From Palaemon carinicauda (lineage: Eukaryota; Arthropoda; Malacostraca; Decapoda; Palaemonidae): a stretch of 64,000 nt of DNA. The position numbers were made by a program, and so were the translations under genes. Within the stretch, counting starts at the first letter, position 1; each line of letters begins with the position of its first letter. The DNA is taken from assembly GCF_036898095.1 (NCBI RefSeq), contig NC_090746.1, forward strand, positions 114,168,721-114,232,720. The letters run 5' to 3'. Positions 37,930 to 48,237 of the stretch are shown piece by piece. The notes beneath the pieces are model-generated. The model worked only from the letters and a program-made list of their open reading frames with translations. It did no database searches and had not been told where the DNA came from.

Positions 37930-40348
37930 GTGTGTCCTTTTGTATCAGGGCAGCAGACAAGTCCTTAACAAGCTCTTCGGGAAAAAGGAACTTCGAGAGC
38001 GGAGCGAAAAGGAGTTGAGACCTTTGACAAGGTGTGATGCTGGAGGAAAGGAAGGTACAAAGCTGCTCCCTTTTCTTAAGAACCCCTGACACAAACATCG
38101 ATGCAAGCTCGCCAGATCCATCTCTAATGGCCTTATCCATGCAGGACATGAGGAGCATGGCAGAATCCTTGTCCGCAGGGGAGGTCTTCTTGCTGAGGGC
38201 CCCCAGGCACCAGTCTAGGAAGTTGAACATCTCAAATGCTCTAAAAACACCCTTCAGGAAGTGATCAAGGTCTGAGAAGGTCCAGCAAACCTTAGAGCGC
38301 CTCATTGCTGTTCTACGAGGAGAGTCTACCAGACTTGAGAAGTCAGCCTGGGCAGAGGCAGGTACTCCCAAGCCTGGTTCCTCTCCTGTGGCATACCAAA
38401 CGCCCGCTTTAGAAGTGAGCTTAGTCGGAGGAAACATGAACGAAGTCTTTCCAAGTTGTTGCTTAGACTGCAACCACTCCCCTAAAATCCTTAACGCTCT
38501 CTTAGAGGACCTTGCTAAGACGAGCTTAGTATATGTAGACTTAGCTGGCTGCATGCCCAGCGAAAACTCAGATGGCGGAGAGCGGGGGATAGCAGAGACA
38601 AAGTGGTCTGGGTATACCTCCCTAAAAAGAGCCAAGACCTTACGAAAGTCAATAGAAGGTGGAGAAGACTTGGATTCATCCACGTCTGATGAGGGATCCA
38701 GGTGTGCAGCCTCATCATCAGACACCTCATCACCAGAGTGTAGCGAAGAGATCGGTAAGGTATGCTGAACAGCAGAATCAGCACGAGCTGGAACAACAAT
38801 ACTTGTGGTTTCCTCCACAAGACTCTGTTGAGGGAACACCTGAGGCTCAGGCTGCAAAGGCTGATCAAAAGAAGTAGCAGAAGGTAGGCGCATGGGTGGA
38901 GGAGGCTGACTCCTGGCATGAGTGTCTGAACTCAAGAGTTGCGCTTGCTGAGTGGTTGGTGGATGCGCAGTAGCAGGTTCCTGAGGAACGAGTTGAGGTT
39001 CCTGAGGTGTGAGCTGTGAGTGATGAGGTAGTGGCTGCGCAGAACGCAGTAATTGTCCCGCGAGTTGAGGTTCCTGAGGCGCAAGGCTAAGGTGTTGAGG
39101 TGCTTGCCTTGAGGAGGGTTGAGCTCGCTGCAGCGAGAGCTGAGGAGTCTGACTCATGGATGGGAGAGGTTGTTGTACCTCAAGAGAGTGTTGCCTCACT
39201 GGTGGAACTGCAAGTGGAAGCGGAGGAAGTAAGGTATAAGCTTCCTGTTCCCATTGCTGAGGTTGCCTTAAGGAAAGCGGAGGGAGCTGCACACCACTGG
39301 AAACAGTAAACTCAGAGCGTGGTAAGGTATCCTGAGGAGCCTCAACATCGTACGCCTGCATCAAGACCGCAAGTTGTGACTGCATGGACTGCAGTAGAGT
39401 CAACTTGGGGTCGGCAGACCCTAAGGTCTGCTGAGGTAAAGCCTTAACAGCAGAGATCTGTTGCGGCAGCACCTTACTCCTCTTAGGAGGAGTGCATTCA
39501 ACTGATGACTGCGGCGAGTCAGAGCTGATCCAATGACTGCAGCCAGGTTGAGCTCTTGAGGTCTGGACTCTGCATTTGAGTGGTCTTGAGACCTGAGTCC
39601 AACGTTTCTTCCCTGACAATTGATCAGCAGACGAGTAAAAGACGGGCTCAATCGTCTGCAGGTGGGAGTGACGGTCTCTGGAAGACACGCCCGCAACCAC
39701 CGAGGATACTTCTGTGCGCCGATCAAGGCCTGCCGAACCCTTTTGCCCTTCGACATTGCTTCTCCCCTGGGCTTGGGAGCTTGCAAGAGGTCCCGGACTG
39801 GGAGGACGACTGGCACGCACAGAAGTATCCTCACGCACCACACTGACACTGACACTAGCACTTGGCACTGCACTGACACTAGCACTCGTCACAGCACTGG
39901 CACTAATACCACCCACTGCACTCTTGACCTTAAGCTCCTTGACTTCGGCCATAAGAGACTTGTGATCACTAACCACTGACTCTACTTTGTCACCTAAGGC
40001 CTGAATGGCACGCAAAACAACAGACATATCAGGTTGAGGGCAAATAGTAGGTTCGGGGGTAGCCACTACAGGGGGAGGAAAAGGTAGGGGATCATGAGGT
40101 GAGGAAAAAAGTGAAGAGTGAGAAGAACTCCTCCTAACTCTCTCTCTCTCTAACTTGGTTGAATACTTAAGAAGACGGACAAAATCAAGTTCCGAAAGTC
40201 TGGCGCATTCCTCACATCGATCTTCTAACTGACAGGGCCTTTCCCTACAGTCAGAACAAGCGGTGTGAGGATCTACCGAGGCCTTCGGAATACGCCTATT
40301 ACAAGACCTACATCGTCTATGGGTGGGGGCTTGTGAAATGTCAGACAT
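37727..40348 (-). CDS. 34-kb DIRS ORF1: gag-like protein
   Basis: 873 codons, start MSDISQ at an ATG close inside the 5' terminal repeat. The N-terminal cysteine cluster (CRSCNRR, ACSDCRERPC, CEEC; about residues 13-50) could bind zinc. A coiled-coil-like LxxKVESVVSDHKSLMAEV segment follows at about residue 105. Then comes a long Gln/Pro-rich region (PQEPQLxxQ type), a conserved core (PRSPPSEFSLG, FLDWCLGALS, LFPEELVKDL), and a basic Arg/Ser/Lys tail. The core is shared with the decayed outer copy and, more distantly, the nested copy. Presumed particle or RNA-binding protein, by analogy to gag; no proven function in DIRS elements. Confidence 0.85.
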   Translation of the reverse strand: MSDISQAPTHRRCRSCNRRIPKASVDPHTACSDCRERPCQLEDRCEECARLSELDFVRLLKYSTKLERERVRRSSSHSSLFSSPHDPLPFPPPVVATPEPTICPQPDMSVVLRAIQALGDKVESVVSDHKSLMAEVKELKVKSAVGGISASAVTSASVSAVPSASVSVSVVREDTSVRASRPPSPGPLASSQAQGRSNVEGQKGSAGLDRRTEVSSVVAGVSSRDRHSHLQTIEPVFYSSADQLSGKKRWTQVSRPLKCRVQTSRAQPGCSHWISSDSPQSSVECTPPKRSKVLPQQISAVKALPQQTLGSADPKLTLLQSMQSQLAVLMQAYDVEAPQDTLPRSEFTVSSGVQLPPLSLRQPQQWEQEAYTLLPPLPLAVPPVRQHSLEVQQPLPSMSQTPQLSLQRAQPSSRQAPQHLSLAPQEPQLAGQLLRSAQPLPHHSQLTPQEPQLVPQEPATAHPPTTQQAQLLSSDTHARSQPPPPMRLPSATSFDQPLQPEPQVFPQQSLVEETTSIVVPARADSAVQHTLPISSLHSGDEVSDDEAAHLDPSSDVDESKSSPPSIDFRKVLALFREVYPDHFVSAIPRSPPSEFSLGMQPAKSTYTKLVLARSSKRALRILGEWLQSKQQLGKTSFMFPPTKLTSKAGVWYATGEEPGLGVPASAQADFSSLVDSPRRTAMRRSKVCWTFSDLDHFLKGVFRAFEMFNFLDWCLGALSKKTSPADKDSAMLLMSCMDKAIRDGSGELASMFVSGVLKKREQLCTFLSSSITPCQRSQLLFAPLSKFLFPEELVKDLSAALIQKDTHDLVASSARKTKVATSVPRTYRTPVADTPATRFIPPFRGRAPSRRSSRPDSSRSKSRKSSKASKGKN

Positions 40349-40557
40349 CTTGAATCAAAAGAGTTAGCCAAGTGGGGATTCCAAATCAAGCAAAAGATCG
40401 TTAACCGTTAATCAGGACTAAATAATAGCTATCTAAGCTAATATAGAAGTTTTCCAGTAAAGCGACAGCCGAAATCTGAGAGAAATACTTCACCAAAAGC
40501 CGTGAAAATACTCCAAGATCATAAGCGTATCCCAGAACGTCTTGCCGGAAGCACGAC

Positions 40558-40730
40558 AGAGGAAAAATTGAGGAGGTGTCAACAAGAAGTACTATAGTAC
40601 CTGGCCACAGGTGGCGCTGGTGAGTACACCCCCTTCTAGTATTGTGATAGCTGGCGTATCCCTCCATAGAATTCTGTCGGGCAACGGAGTTGACAGCTAC
40701 ATGATTATCGGGTAAGTTTAATATTGAAAA
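40558..40730. repeat. 34-kb DIRS: 5' terminal inverted repeat
   Basis: Complement of 34,075-34,238. It ends GGGTAAGTTTAATATTGAAAA at 40,730. ORF1 begins about 200 bases inside. Confidence 0.92.
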
Positions 40731-41379
40731 TATAAGGGTCATGTAAGTGGCTGAAAACAGGCCAAAACGTGATTATTTATCACTTTTGAGATTTGTAAAA
40801 GGGTACAGAACCTAACAAACCCACCTAACCTAACCTAGTGGTTCCCATGACACAAACCCTAGATGGGAGGCAAGTGCCCCGGGCGCCCCCCCCCCCCCCC
40901 TTCCCAAGTCACAACCCCTAGCCAGGGGGCAAGCCCGCGAACCCCCCCCTCCCAGGTCGCAACCGCTAGCCGGACCCAACCTTCCGAGGTCACAAACTAA
41001 AAGTAAATCACAAATAAATCCTTACATTATCATAAAATCACAAATAAATCCTTACAATATGGAAAAGTAAATCACAAATCATTCCTTACTTTATGATTGG
41101 CAATCTTTACAGAAGCTTTGCAGAAAAATGTGCTGGTCTTCCCAATAAATTAAGTCAGAATCAGACCTTTGAGGCATTATTTCGGGGTTATTTTTTAATT
41201 TCACATGAGTAACAATAACCTTACACTGAACGGAAACCATTTCCATCATAATCAATTGCCGACATAAATGAAATTACACTATATTTAGAAATAGATTGAT
41301 GTACTTTCCGTAAGTTCCCTCTTGGAGGCGTCTTGATGTGATGGTGGTTAAGTTGAAACTGAAGGGGAAGGTGGAAAAA
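40731..41379. repeat. Host repeat copy between the 34-kb and 41-kb DIRS
   Basis: It starts TATAAGGGTCATGTAAGTGG, the continuation of the target seen uninterrupted at 32,855-32,880. It includes a CCTAACCTAACCTAG segment and C-runs (about 40,888-40,905), with a second version at 48,670-48,870. No gene. Confidence 0.55.
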
Positions 41380-41580
41380 AAATGACAAATTCGAAGATAA
41401 TTTGTATTTTTCCTAACCATACAAACCTTAGCTATTTACAAAGGGTATTACTTTTAGCGTAGCTGAAATGGCGAGCCATTAGAATTTAACGAGGGTGTAT
41501 TACCCCCGCGCTAGTTAGCGGGGGGGTAGGGGAGTGGTAGCTAGCTACCCCTCCTCCCCCTCACACACAGGTGAATATTC
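41380..41580. repeat. 41-kb DIRS: 3' terminal inverted repeat
   Basis: Complement of 48,050-48,205 (both contain GCTAACTAGCG or its partner GCGCTAGTTAGC, and the GTAGCTAGCTACC palindrome), with nearly no mismatch by eye. Confidence 0.85.
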
Positions 41581-41631
41581 ACTTTCACTTAGAGGTAGGA
41601 CTTGTCTTGGGGGACAGGGCTGGCGGGCAAA

Positions 41632-41740
41632 TATGTGTAAATAGCTAAGGTTTGTATGGTTAGGAAAAATACAAATTATCTTCGAATTTGTCATTTGTTC
41701 CGTAACCGAAATACAAACCACGCTATTTACAAAGGGTGAC
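41632..41740. repeat. 41-kb DIRS: internal complementary region
   Basis: Same fused structure as 23,989-24,095, including the join TTTGTCATTTGTTCCG. Confidence 0.87.
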
Positions 41741-42213
41741 TTATCCCTTAGGAAGGGTGGAAAGTCCCCAGCCATACTGGCTTTGGCTTTACCCGGGGAC
41801 TCAGAATCCGAGTGAGTCGCACTCGAGAAAAGGAGTCCCTGTACCTCACAAGTCCCTTGCTCCGCAAGGAACCATGTGGCCTACGTAAGCTTGTGTGTGA
41901 AGGAAGAAGTGTGACTCGTCCTTGGCAGTTGACCTGGAGTTCCAGAAGGAACTCTGGGTTAGGACGTTCCCAATACCACCTCGTCAGGGTATGGGGGACG
42001 CGACAGTATTGACTCAATACTCGGAACACAAGGAAGCATGGTTTACCTGCAGAGGTTCGAGGTCAGCTATGCAGAGACCAGGATGCTGCTTCCCCGTAGA
42101 GGGGATGAAGAAGAAAGAAGTAAGGGCCAGACATACTTCTTTCGTTCATGCAGACTAAAACCTGATAACAATGCCCTCAACCTTCTGCTACCTGTCCAAA
42201 AGGGAGCCTGAGG

Positions 42214-43300
42214 TTAGACCAGCTGTTGTGTAGCCACCACAGAGCGATAGAAAACGTATCGAGACTCCTGTGGGTCACACCCTGCAGGAAGCGGGCTGCG
42301 AAGGTCATCAGACGCTTCCAGACTCCAGCTTGTAGCACCTGCGTCACAGAGTAGTATTACTCGAAGGCGAGGGACGTTGTGATGTATCCAACATCGTGCT
42401 GTAGGGCGACGTGACGGGTGAGGGTCTGAAGACAGGACGAGATGAATGTCCTTGAGTCCGGGCTGAAGAGGTATACTGGTGACTCTCCCCCCATGTCCTC
42501 CTTGTGTTCCCAAATCGGCTGCAACTGAGGACAAACTGCAGCTGTTCCCAGCGCTAACCTCTCGATTCCTTAATGGCAAGAAAGAGAAGGTCTTGGGACA
42601 TCAAACACAGAATGGAGACTCGAAATCTTGAATGAATCAGACCGAAGGGCCGGGACCCTCAGATTCTGAGTCTAGCCAACAACTCAGGAACGAGCCTGAA
42701 TGTTGCCTTCCCCTCTTCCTTAGAAAGGGGGGAGTAGTAAGAGACCAAGAAGATTGCTTACACACTGGCCGTGGCCAGAGTGAGCAGAAGACCCAAGGCG
42801 GAATACAATCCGAGGCCTGTCGTAAAAGGGTCTTGAGAAGATCTATTAAAGGACTAAAAGTCCGAGCCATGCTCCAAGTTGGAGGTCTTCCTCCGACTAG
42901 GGCAGGGACGATCGTAGCTTCGCATGAGCGAGGATAGATCCAGCGGGCAGGAAAAAGTTATTCCTTTAAGCCTGAAGGTCAGGGAAAGGCTGAGTGACAG
43001 GCTTCATTGCCGAGAGCGGAAAGGAGTTTCCTCCCGCCGAAAGGCAATAAGACCGTTATTGCTGGAGAAGAGGCCTCAAGGGAAGAGGTATATCTCCCAC
43101 GGCACCAACCACCTTAGACTCTTCACTTTGCCTGGGAGACCCCTGTGGATGACTATCGCAGATGACGCGACCTCCGTACCGCGACTGTAGCGGGTTGTCT
43201 CTTCTAGAGGAGGAAGCGTAGTGTCTCCAGGCATGAAGCCGAAGCGACGCCCTGGTTCGGGAGAGATGTCGCAGTGTGGTTGCTTGAGTAGTCTGCGCCG
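42214..43300 (-). pseudogene. 41-kb DIRS: tyrosine recombinase relic
   Basis: The 3' border TAGACCAGCTGTTGTG...AGCCACCACAG aligns base for base with the end of the nested ORF3 at 24,564. Indels break the frame throughout. Only fragments up to about 120 codons remain. Confidence 0.75.
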
Positions 43301-45060
43301 TGGGAGAAGCTCTCCCGGGAGTTCCGTCAGGGGAAGCAGAGGGTCCAGAAACCGTTCTGCGCGTAGTCCCAGTGGAGCTCTCCCATTGAAAGGTTGACAG
43401 ACAACCTGGTCTTGTTGAGGCCCATTGTCCGCAGACAAAAAGGAGGGAAGACGCAGGCGTCGAAGTTGTCCCACCACCACCGGAATGCATCTTGCCAGTG
43501 TCTCGGGGTCTGAGACTGGGGGGAAGATTAGCGGAAGCTTGAGGTTCCAAGCTGTCGCGATCAGGTCCCCCAGACCAGCACTTGCTGGTTACCCAAGGTC
43601 AAAGACCCCTAGGTACACTCTCTCTATGAGGCTCTGCTCGGATAGTCTGAGAGAAACATTCCCCTGCCTGGAATGAAAGAGCCGATGGTGGTATTGAGAG
43701 AATCTCAATCATCCCGGTATCTCTACTGCAAGATGTGAAGGTGTGAAAATGCGTCCCCTGCTGGTTAAAATGAAGTCGACGCACAACGGGGAGACTCGGC
43801 AGGAGCTGTAGGATCTGAAGAGGGGCCAGACTAAGGCCCCTAAGCCTGCCTGAATGATGGAGAGGTATCCTTCAGGTCTTGACCATAGGCCTGGACCGGA
43901 ACATGCCCCTCCCCCTTTCCTTTGACGAGTCCGAGAACCGCATTAAGAATGTGGGGAAAGGACGAGAATATCCACTACCATCAAGAGGCTCCATAGGTCA
44001 ACACCCATTGCAGGTCTAATAGTTACGCTGGTCCCATAGGGCCAGGGAGTCCGGTTAAACATTGCTTGAAGCCACCGGAACTTGGATCGCCCCACATGGA
44101 ACTTATCCTGAGGCGACCATTCGGACTATAGACAGGTCAATAAGGAAAGAAGAACTAGGAAATGTTCCAAGGTAGGGCTGAAAGCTCTGCTTGACTGAGA
44201 ACAGGTACAGCGACTCTCCTCAGTCTTGCCACAGTCAACCGAAAGGAAGGCTCGGAGGATGTGGTAACAGAATCTGGCGTCCCCAGGTGGTCACCCATCC
44301 AAGTACCGACGTTGCTTAACCTCGCTGGATGGGCGAGAAGCGGGGTTTCCAATGTGGTAAGGCGGTTGACTCAATATCATGGCCAGATACTCCAGATGTT
44401 GAGGCAGAGGAAGAGAAGGCTCCAAGCAAAATACCATGAGCCCACACTCATGGTAAGCATCCGGAAGCTTGTCCCGGCGCTGAAGAAGTTCGAAACCCGA
44501 GCCTACCGGAGTTTCCAAACAGCAGAGGAGGCGGAAGCCTGCACCTGAGCGGCCAAGAGGAAGGCAGGGAGAGTTCTCTGGGGAAACAAACCTGCTATGC
44601 CACGGCGGGATAGCCACACAGCATCATAAGCAGGAATACTTGCAGTCTAGGCTGAATTCGACGAGCACCCTGGAAGATGGATGGAATGGAAACTGAAAGT
44701 ACCCGTCCTTCCGATCCAGGGTTTAAGGAGTCCTGTCGCCTCGTAACCAGTCTGATCGATTCTGGTGGCCGAAGTTTGTTCGACAAACTTGATCGGGGCT
44801 GAGAGGTTGACTATGGACATCCCCTCTCAGATCCTTCCTTACAAGAAAGGATCGACTGAGGGGGCCGGGGGTGAAGCCGTCGATGATCCTAAGGAAGACC
44901 TTCGCCTAAGGTATGGATCATTCTGCCCAACCGGGCAACTCTGCTGACGCTATGGCATAGAGGTTCAGAGACACTGAATTCGCTGACAGAGACGGCAGGC
45001 GCGATATCCTTGGCTACTCACAGAGAATATGCGGGAATGGGCATCGGGAAGCTGTCATTC
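43301..45060 (-). pseudogene. 41-kb DIRS: ORF2 relic
   Basis: Landmarks of the nested ORF2/ORF3 region remain, for example SPDGTPGRASPTAQTTQ against ATPDGTPKGASSTTRASQ in the overlapping frame. RT motifs are no longer readable. It is interrupted by a 5S rRNA-like sequence at 44,263-44,370. Confidence 0.65.
44263..44370 (-). pseudogene. 5S rRNA-derived sequence inside the decayed DIRS
   Basis: On the - strand: CCTTACCACATTGGAAA, GCGAGGTTAAGCAACGTCGG, then TACTTGGATGGGTGACCACC and CTGGGGACGCC. These match the 5S internal control region and 3' half very well. About 10 bases of the 5S loop between AACGTCGG and TACTTGG are missing. It is better preserved than the copy at 10.7 kb. A working gene is unlikely because of the deletion. 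Confidence 0.8.
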
Positions 45061-47400
45061 GGATGAGTAACCTTAAGCATCCTCCCAGCGAAAAAACCTG
45101 CAATCCTAGAGTTCGTGAACTCCTTTTAGGACTATGCCCCCCCGGGGGTCTCCCGTGCCATCTGTTCCTGACAGGAGAAAACTGCAATTGGACACCTTGT
45201 CCCAGTTGTCGTAGCCGATAACTTAGGCAGACGTGGTTGAAAGAAAAGGCGCTGGAGCCCTGCAGAGTCTGGAAGAAAGCGCCTTGGAGGAGTGAAACCG
45301 GAAGTCGATTTACTCCGCACAGCAGCTGTCTAAGTCTCTGTCCTTGGGCACAAACAAACTCTTCTCAAGGATGGAAGGGTGTCTGAGGTCGTCGACCTCC
45401 ACAGATGAGACACCCGAAGGAAGCCCTCAGTCAGCGCGTCCAGATGGTACAACATCGAGCTTGTCCGCAAGTTAGATACTTAACGACGAAAGGCCAAGGT
45501 GCCTGAGCTCGAGAGGAGGAAAGTACCCTTGATCTTCCTGTAGCTTCCTTGAACCAAACCTCAGGCCGTAACCGAGGAGGGAAAGAACCTGGTAAGCTCC
45601 CAGAGGAAGAGGTAAGCAGTCACCCCTTGTCCGATGGAGAAATCTCGAACGGAAAGCAGGTGGGCGATCGCGTGATGGCGAACAGCATACGCAGTTGAGG
45701 GTCGCGCGATGGTGATCAGCATGCGCAGGGTTGAGCGATGGTGATCAGCATCCGCAGGTGTGTGGTCGCGCGATGGCGATCAGCATCCGCAGTTGAGGGT
45801 CGTGCGATGGCGATCAGCATCCGCCGTTGAGGGTCGCGCGATGGCGATCAGCATCCGCAGGTGTGCAGTCGCGCGATGGCGATCAGCATCCGCCGTTGAG
45901 GGTCGCGCGATGGCGATCAGCATCCGCCGTTGAGGGTCGCGCGATGGCGATCAGCATCCGCCGTTGAGGGTCGCGCGATGGCGATCAGCATCCGCCGTTG
46001 AGGGTAGCGCGATGGCGATCAGCATCCGCCGTTGAGGGTCGCGCGATGGCGATCAGCATCCGCCGTTGAGGGTCGCGCGATGGCGATCAGCATCCGCCGT
46101 TGAGGGTAGCGCGATAGCGATCAGCATCCGCAGTTGAGGGTCGCGCGATGGCGATCAGCATCCTCAGTTGAGGGTCGCGCGATGGCGATCAGCATCCGCA
46201 GTTGAGGGTCGCGCGATGGCGATCAGCATGCGCAGGTGAGATAGTAGCTGGCGAACCATGTTCCTTCAGAAGTGTTGGAGAACGTTGGCGTGCCGGCTGT
46301 AACACACGTGGGCGATCCGGAGATCGCTGGCGAGCTGATGATCGCTGGCGGGCTGATGATCGCTGACGAGCTGATGATCGCTGACGAGCTGATGATCGCT
46401 GACGAGCAGAAGGCTACGCGTGGAAGCCTGCGCAAAGAAGAAGAGTCCTTGACCCCGACCTGAACCGAAGTTCTAGATCGCGAGGGCGAACGTGGGCGCG
46501 TAACAGGAACCAACAGGAACCGCAGGGAAGATCATCCTGAAAGCGCTGACGAACAGGAGAGCGCTGATGAGCAGAAGGGCGCGCAGGGAAAACCCTGACA
46601 CGCAAGGGAAGAACCCCCGTGGGGGCAACCCTTTGCCCCGAAGGGATCGTTGTCCGCCGGGAGACTGATGTCCGTCGGAAGACCGTTGTCCGTCGGGAAG
46701 ACCGTTGCCCGTCGGAAGACGAGATCAGACTGCTGTCCATCTGCACCAAGGCGGAAGATCGAGAAAAAAGGAGTTGTAGGCTGCAAACGGAGATCCAAAA
46801 AGGCGCCTCAAGCACCCTTATAGGGAGATGAGAGGCCCTTACGACGAGGCGGACGGTGGGCCTTACGGCGAGGGAGGCCAACAGCAACAGCAACAGCAAC
46901 AGAAGAAACCTCCGAAGAGGAGTCTCTATGAGTGTACTCTCTCGCGAACGAAAGAGAAACACTTCGTGGAAGAGACTGGTCAGTCAGTGACCTAAAAGGA
47001 GCAATCCTCCGAAGAGGAGCTCCTGCAGTTGCCCAGCCCCTTGAGCGAAACTGCAGGTGCGACCGCTCAGCACCAAGAGCATAGTCGCACGAAAAAAAGG
47101 CAAGAGAAGAACCCCCCAAAAGGGGAAAAACTCAAGCCTGGACAGGAAAAACTTCCCTCGGAAGGAAAGTTATCTGCCCAAGGAGGCAAGCCTCCTGACT
47201 GTTCTAAAATGAACTGGAGAGCTGTCCGTCGACACGGGAGTACTACCAGTAGAAGGAGACACGCCCCTGACGAAAATACAAGGGGGGAGGCAGCAACAGC
47301 CGAATCCCCAGGACTCAACCAGACAGCTCACACCGTTGCTATATTACAGAAACGAACTAGATCGGTAACTGTAAAAAAATAAAACAAATAATATTAGTAC
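45061..47400 (-). pseudogene. 41-kb DIRS: gag-like ORF1 relic
   Basis: By position this is the gag region. Fragments such as RRKAHRPPRRKGLSSPYKGA (47 kb) match RRKAHRPLRHKGLPSPFRGT of the nested gag. The repeat block between the two halves has become a 34-bp array. No continuous frame. Confidence 0.7.
45655..46245. repeat. 34-bp minisatellite in the decayed gag
   Basis: GATGGCGATCAGCATCCGC recurs at 34-35 base spacing (for example 45,881, 45,915, 45,949), joined by CGTTGAGGGTCGCGC. It is related to the 45-bp units at 29.4-29.9 kb, but 34 is not a multiple of three, so the expansion happened after coding was lost or destroyed it. Confidence 0.93.
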
Positions 47401-47759
47401 ACATTCATTCCCCCGGGAAGGCTCCGAAGAGGAATCCCGAGGGAAAGGAACAAGAATTACACAACAGGCACGTGCCCTCACAACCACTTACACTCGCGGA
47501 AGGAGAGCTGTAACCAAAACAGAATTATAACAATTATAATTATGTAACTATGTAATTATGTAATTTAAAAATGAATGAACACTAAAGAAAGAACGAAAAC
47601 CCCGAAAGGAATCGTTCTACAAGCTGAAAAACAAAAAAAACAACTACAATTAGATTCATAACTAATTGATACAAACGTACGGCGTAGCAACCCCCCACAC
47701 GGAAAGGAAGCTAGGCTACAAGGGCGTAGTAACACGTAGTAAAAGGGTGAACGACCTCA

Positions 47760-47783
47760 AGAGAGAGAGAGAGAGAGAGAGAA
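47760..47783. repeat. (GA)n microsatellite
   Basis: A run of about eleven GA units in the 5' region of the decayed DIRS. Confidence 0.9.
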
Positions 47784-48049
47784 AGACATGTAAAACTCGA
47801 TCGCCACCCATAAAATACGCCGTGGTGGCCTAACTGCCGAGGCCTCCACATAGATATCGTACACTACACACACACATCTGAAAATTAAACTTACTTATTT
47901 CTATACTCAAATATATATACAAACATGAAAACATGTTTACATATATATTGAGTAAATGAAAAGTAAGCGATTAAGTAAAGACAAAACAGACAATGGCTGC
48001 CAAGCGAGGACCAAGACAGAGACGTCTGTCACAGTCCGAGCCAAAAGTT

Positions 48050-48237
48050 AAAGTGAGTATTCACCTGTGTGTGAGGGGGAGGAGGGGTAGCTAGCTACCA
48101 CTCCCCTACCCCACCCCCCCGCTAACTAGCGCGGGGGTAATACACCCTCGTTAAATTCTAATGGCTCGCCATTTCAGCTACGCTAAAAGTAATACCCTAT
48201 GTAAATAGCGTGGTTTGTATTTCGGTTACGGAACAAA
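48050..48237. repeat. 41-kb DIRS: 5' terminal inverted repeat
   Basis: Complement of 41,430-41,580; ends GGTTACGGAACAAA. Confidence 0.87.

Larger units (their letters stand above)
34040..40730 (-). mobile_element. DIRS1-like retrotransposon with three open ORFs (about 6.7 kb)
   Basis: The terminal inverted repeats at 34,075-34,238 and 40,558-40,715 look identical by eye. An internal complementary region lies at 34,280-34,371. On the - strand, ORF1 (873 codons), ORF2 (753) and ORF3 (955) are all uninterrupted, with all RT, RNase H and recombinase residues present. The ends were deduced from the internal complementary region. No target-site duplication is seen, and the empty target can be recognised at 32,845-32,880. 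This is the best candidate for a recently active copy. It belongs to the same lineage as the outer decayed DIRS and is distinct from the nested and 41-kb copies. Confidence 0.93.
41380..48237 (-). mobile_element. Decayed DIRS1-like copy, sister of the nested element
   Basis: The tips and internal complementary region match the nested copy: AATGACAAATTCGAAGATAA at the left, GGTTACGGAACAAA at the right end (48,237), and TTTGTCATTTGTTCCG at about 41,688. The terminal repeats are at 41,430-41,580 and 48,050-48,205. Internal landmarks follow the same order as 24.5-31.5 kb, but every ORF is broken. A 5S rRNA-like sequence and expanded 34-bp repeats lie inside. Length about 6.9 kb against 8.0 kb for the nested copy, so deletions occurred. 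Confidence 0.88.

Noticed and set aside
40830..40855. Telomere-like CCTAACC repeats
   Set aside because: Only two or three imperfect units within a dispersed repeat that recurs at 48.67 kb. Not a telomeric array.
44263..44370. Functional 5S rRNA gene
   Set aside because: About 10 bases of the conserved core are missing and it sits in a decayed transposon.
45655..46245. CRISPR-like array of short repeats
   Set aside because: The units are contiguous with no unique spacers, and the DNA is eukaryotic. It is a minisatellite derived from a transposon gag.
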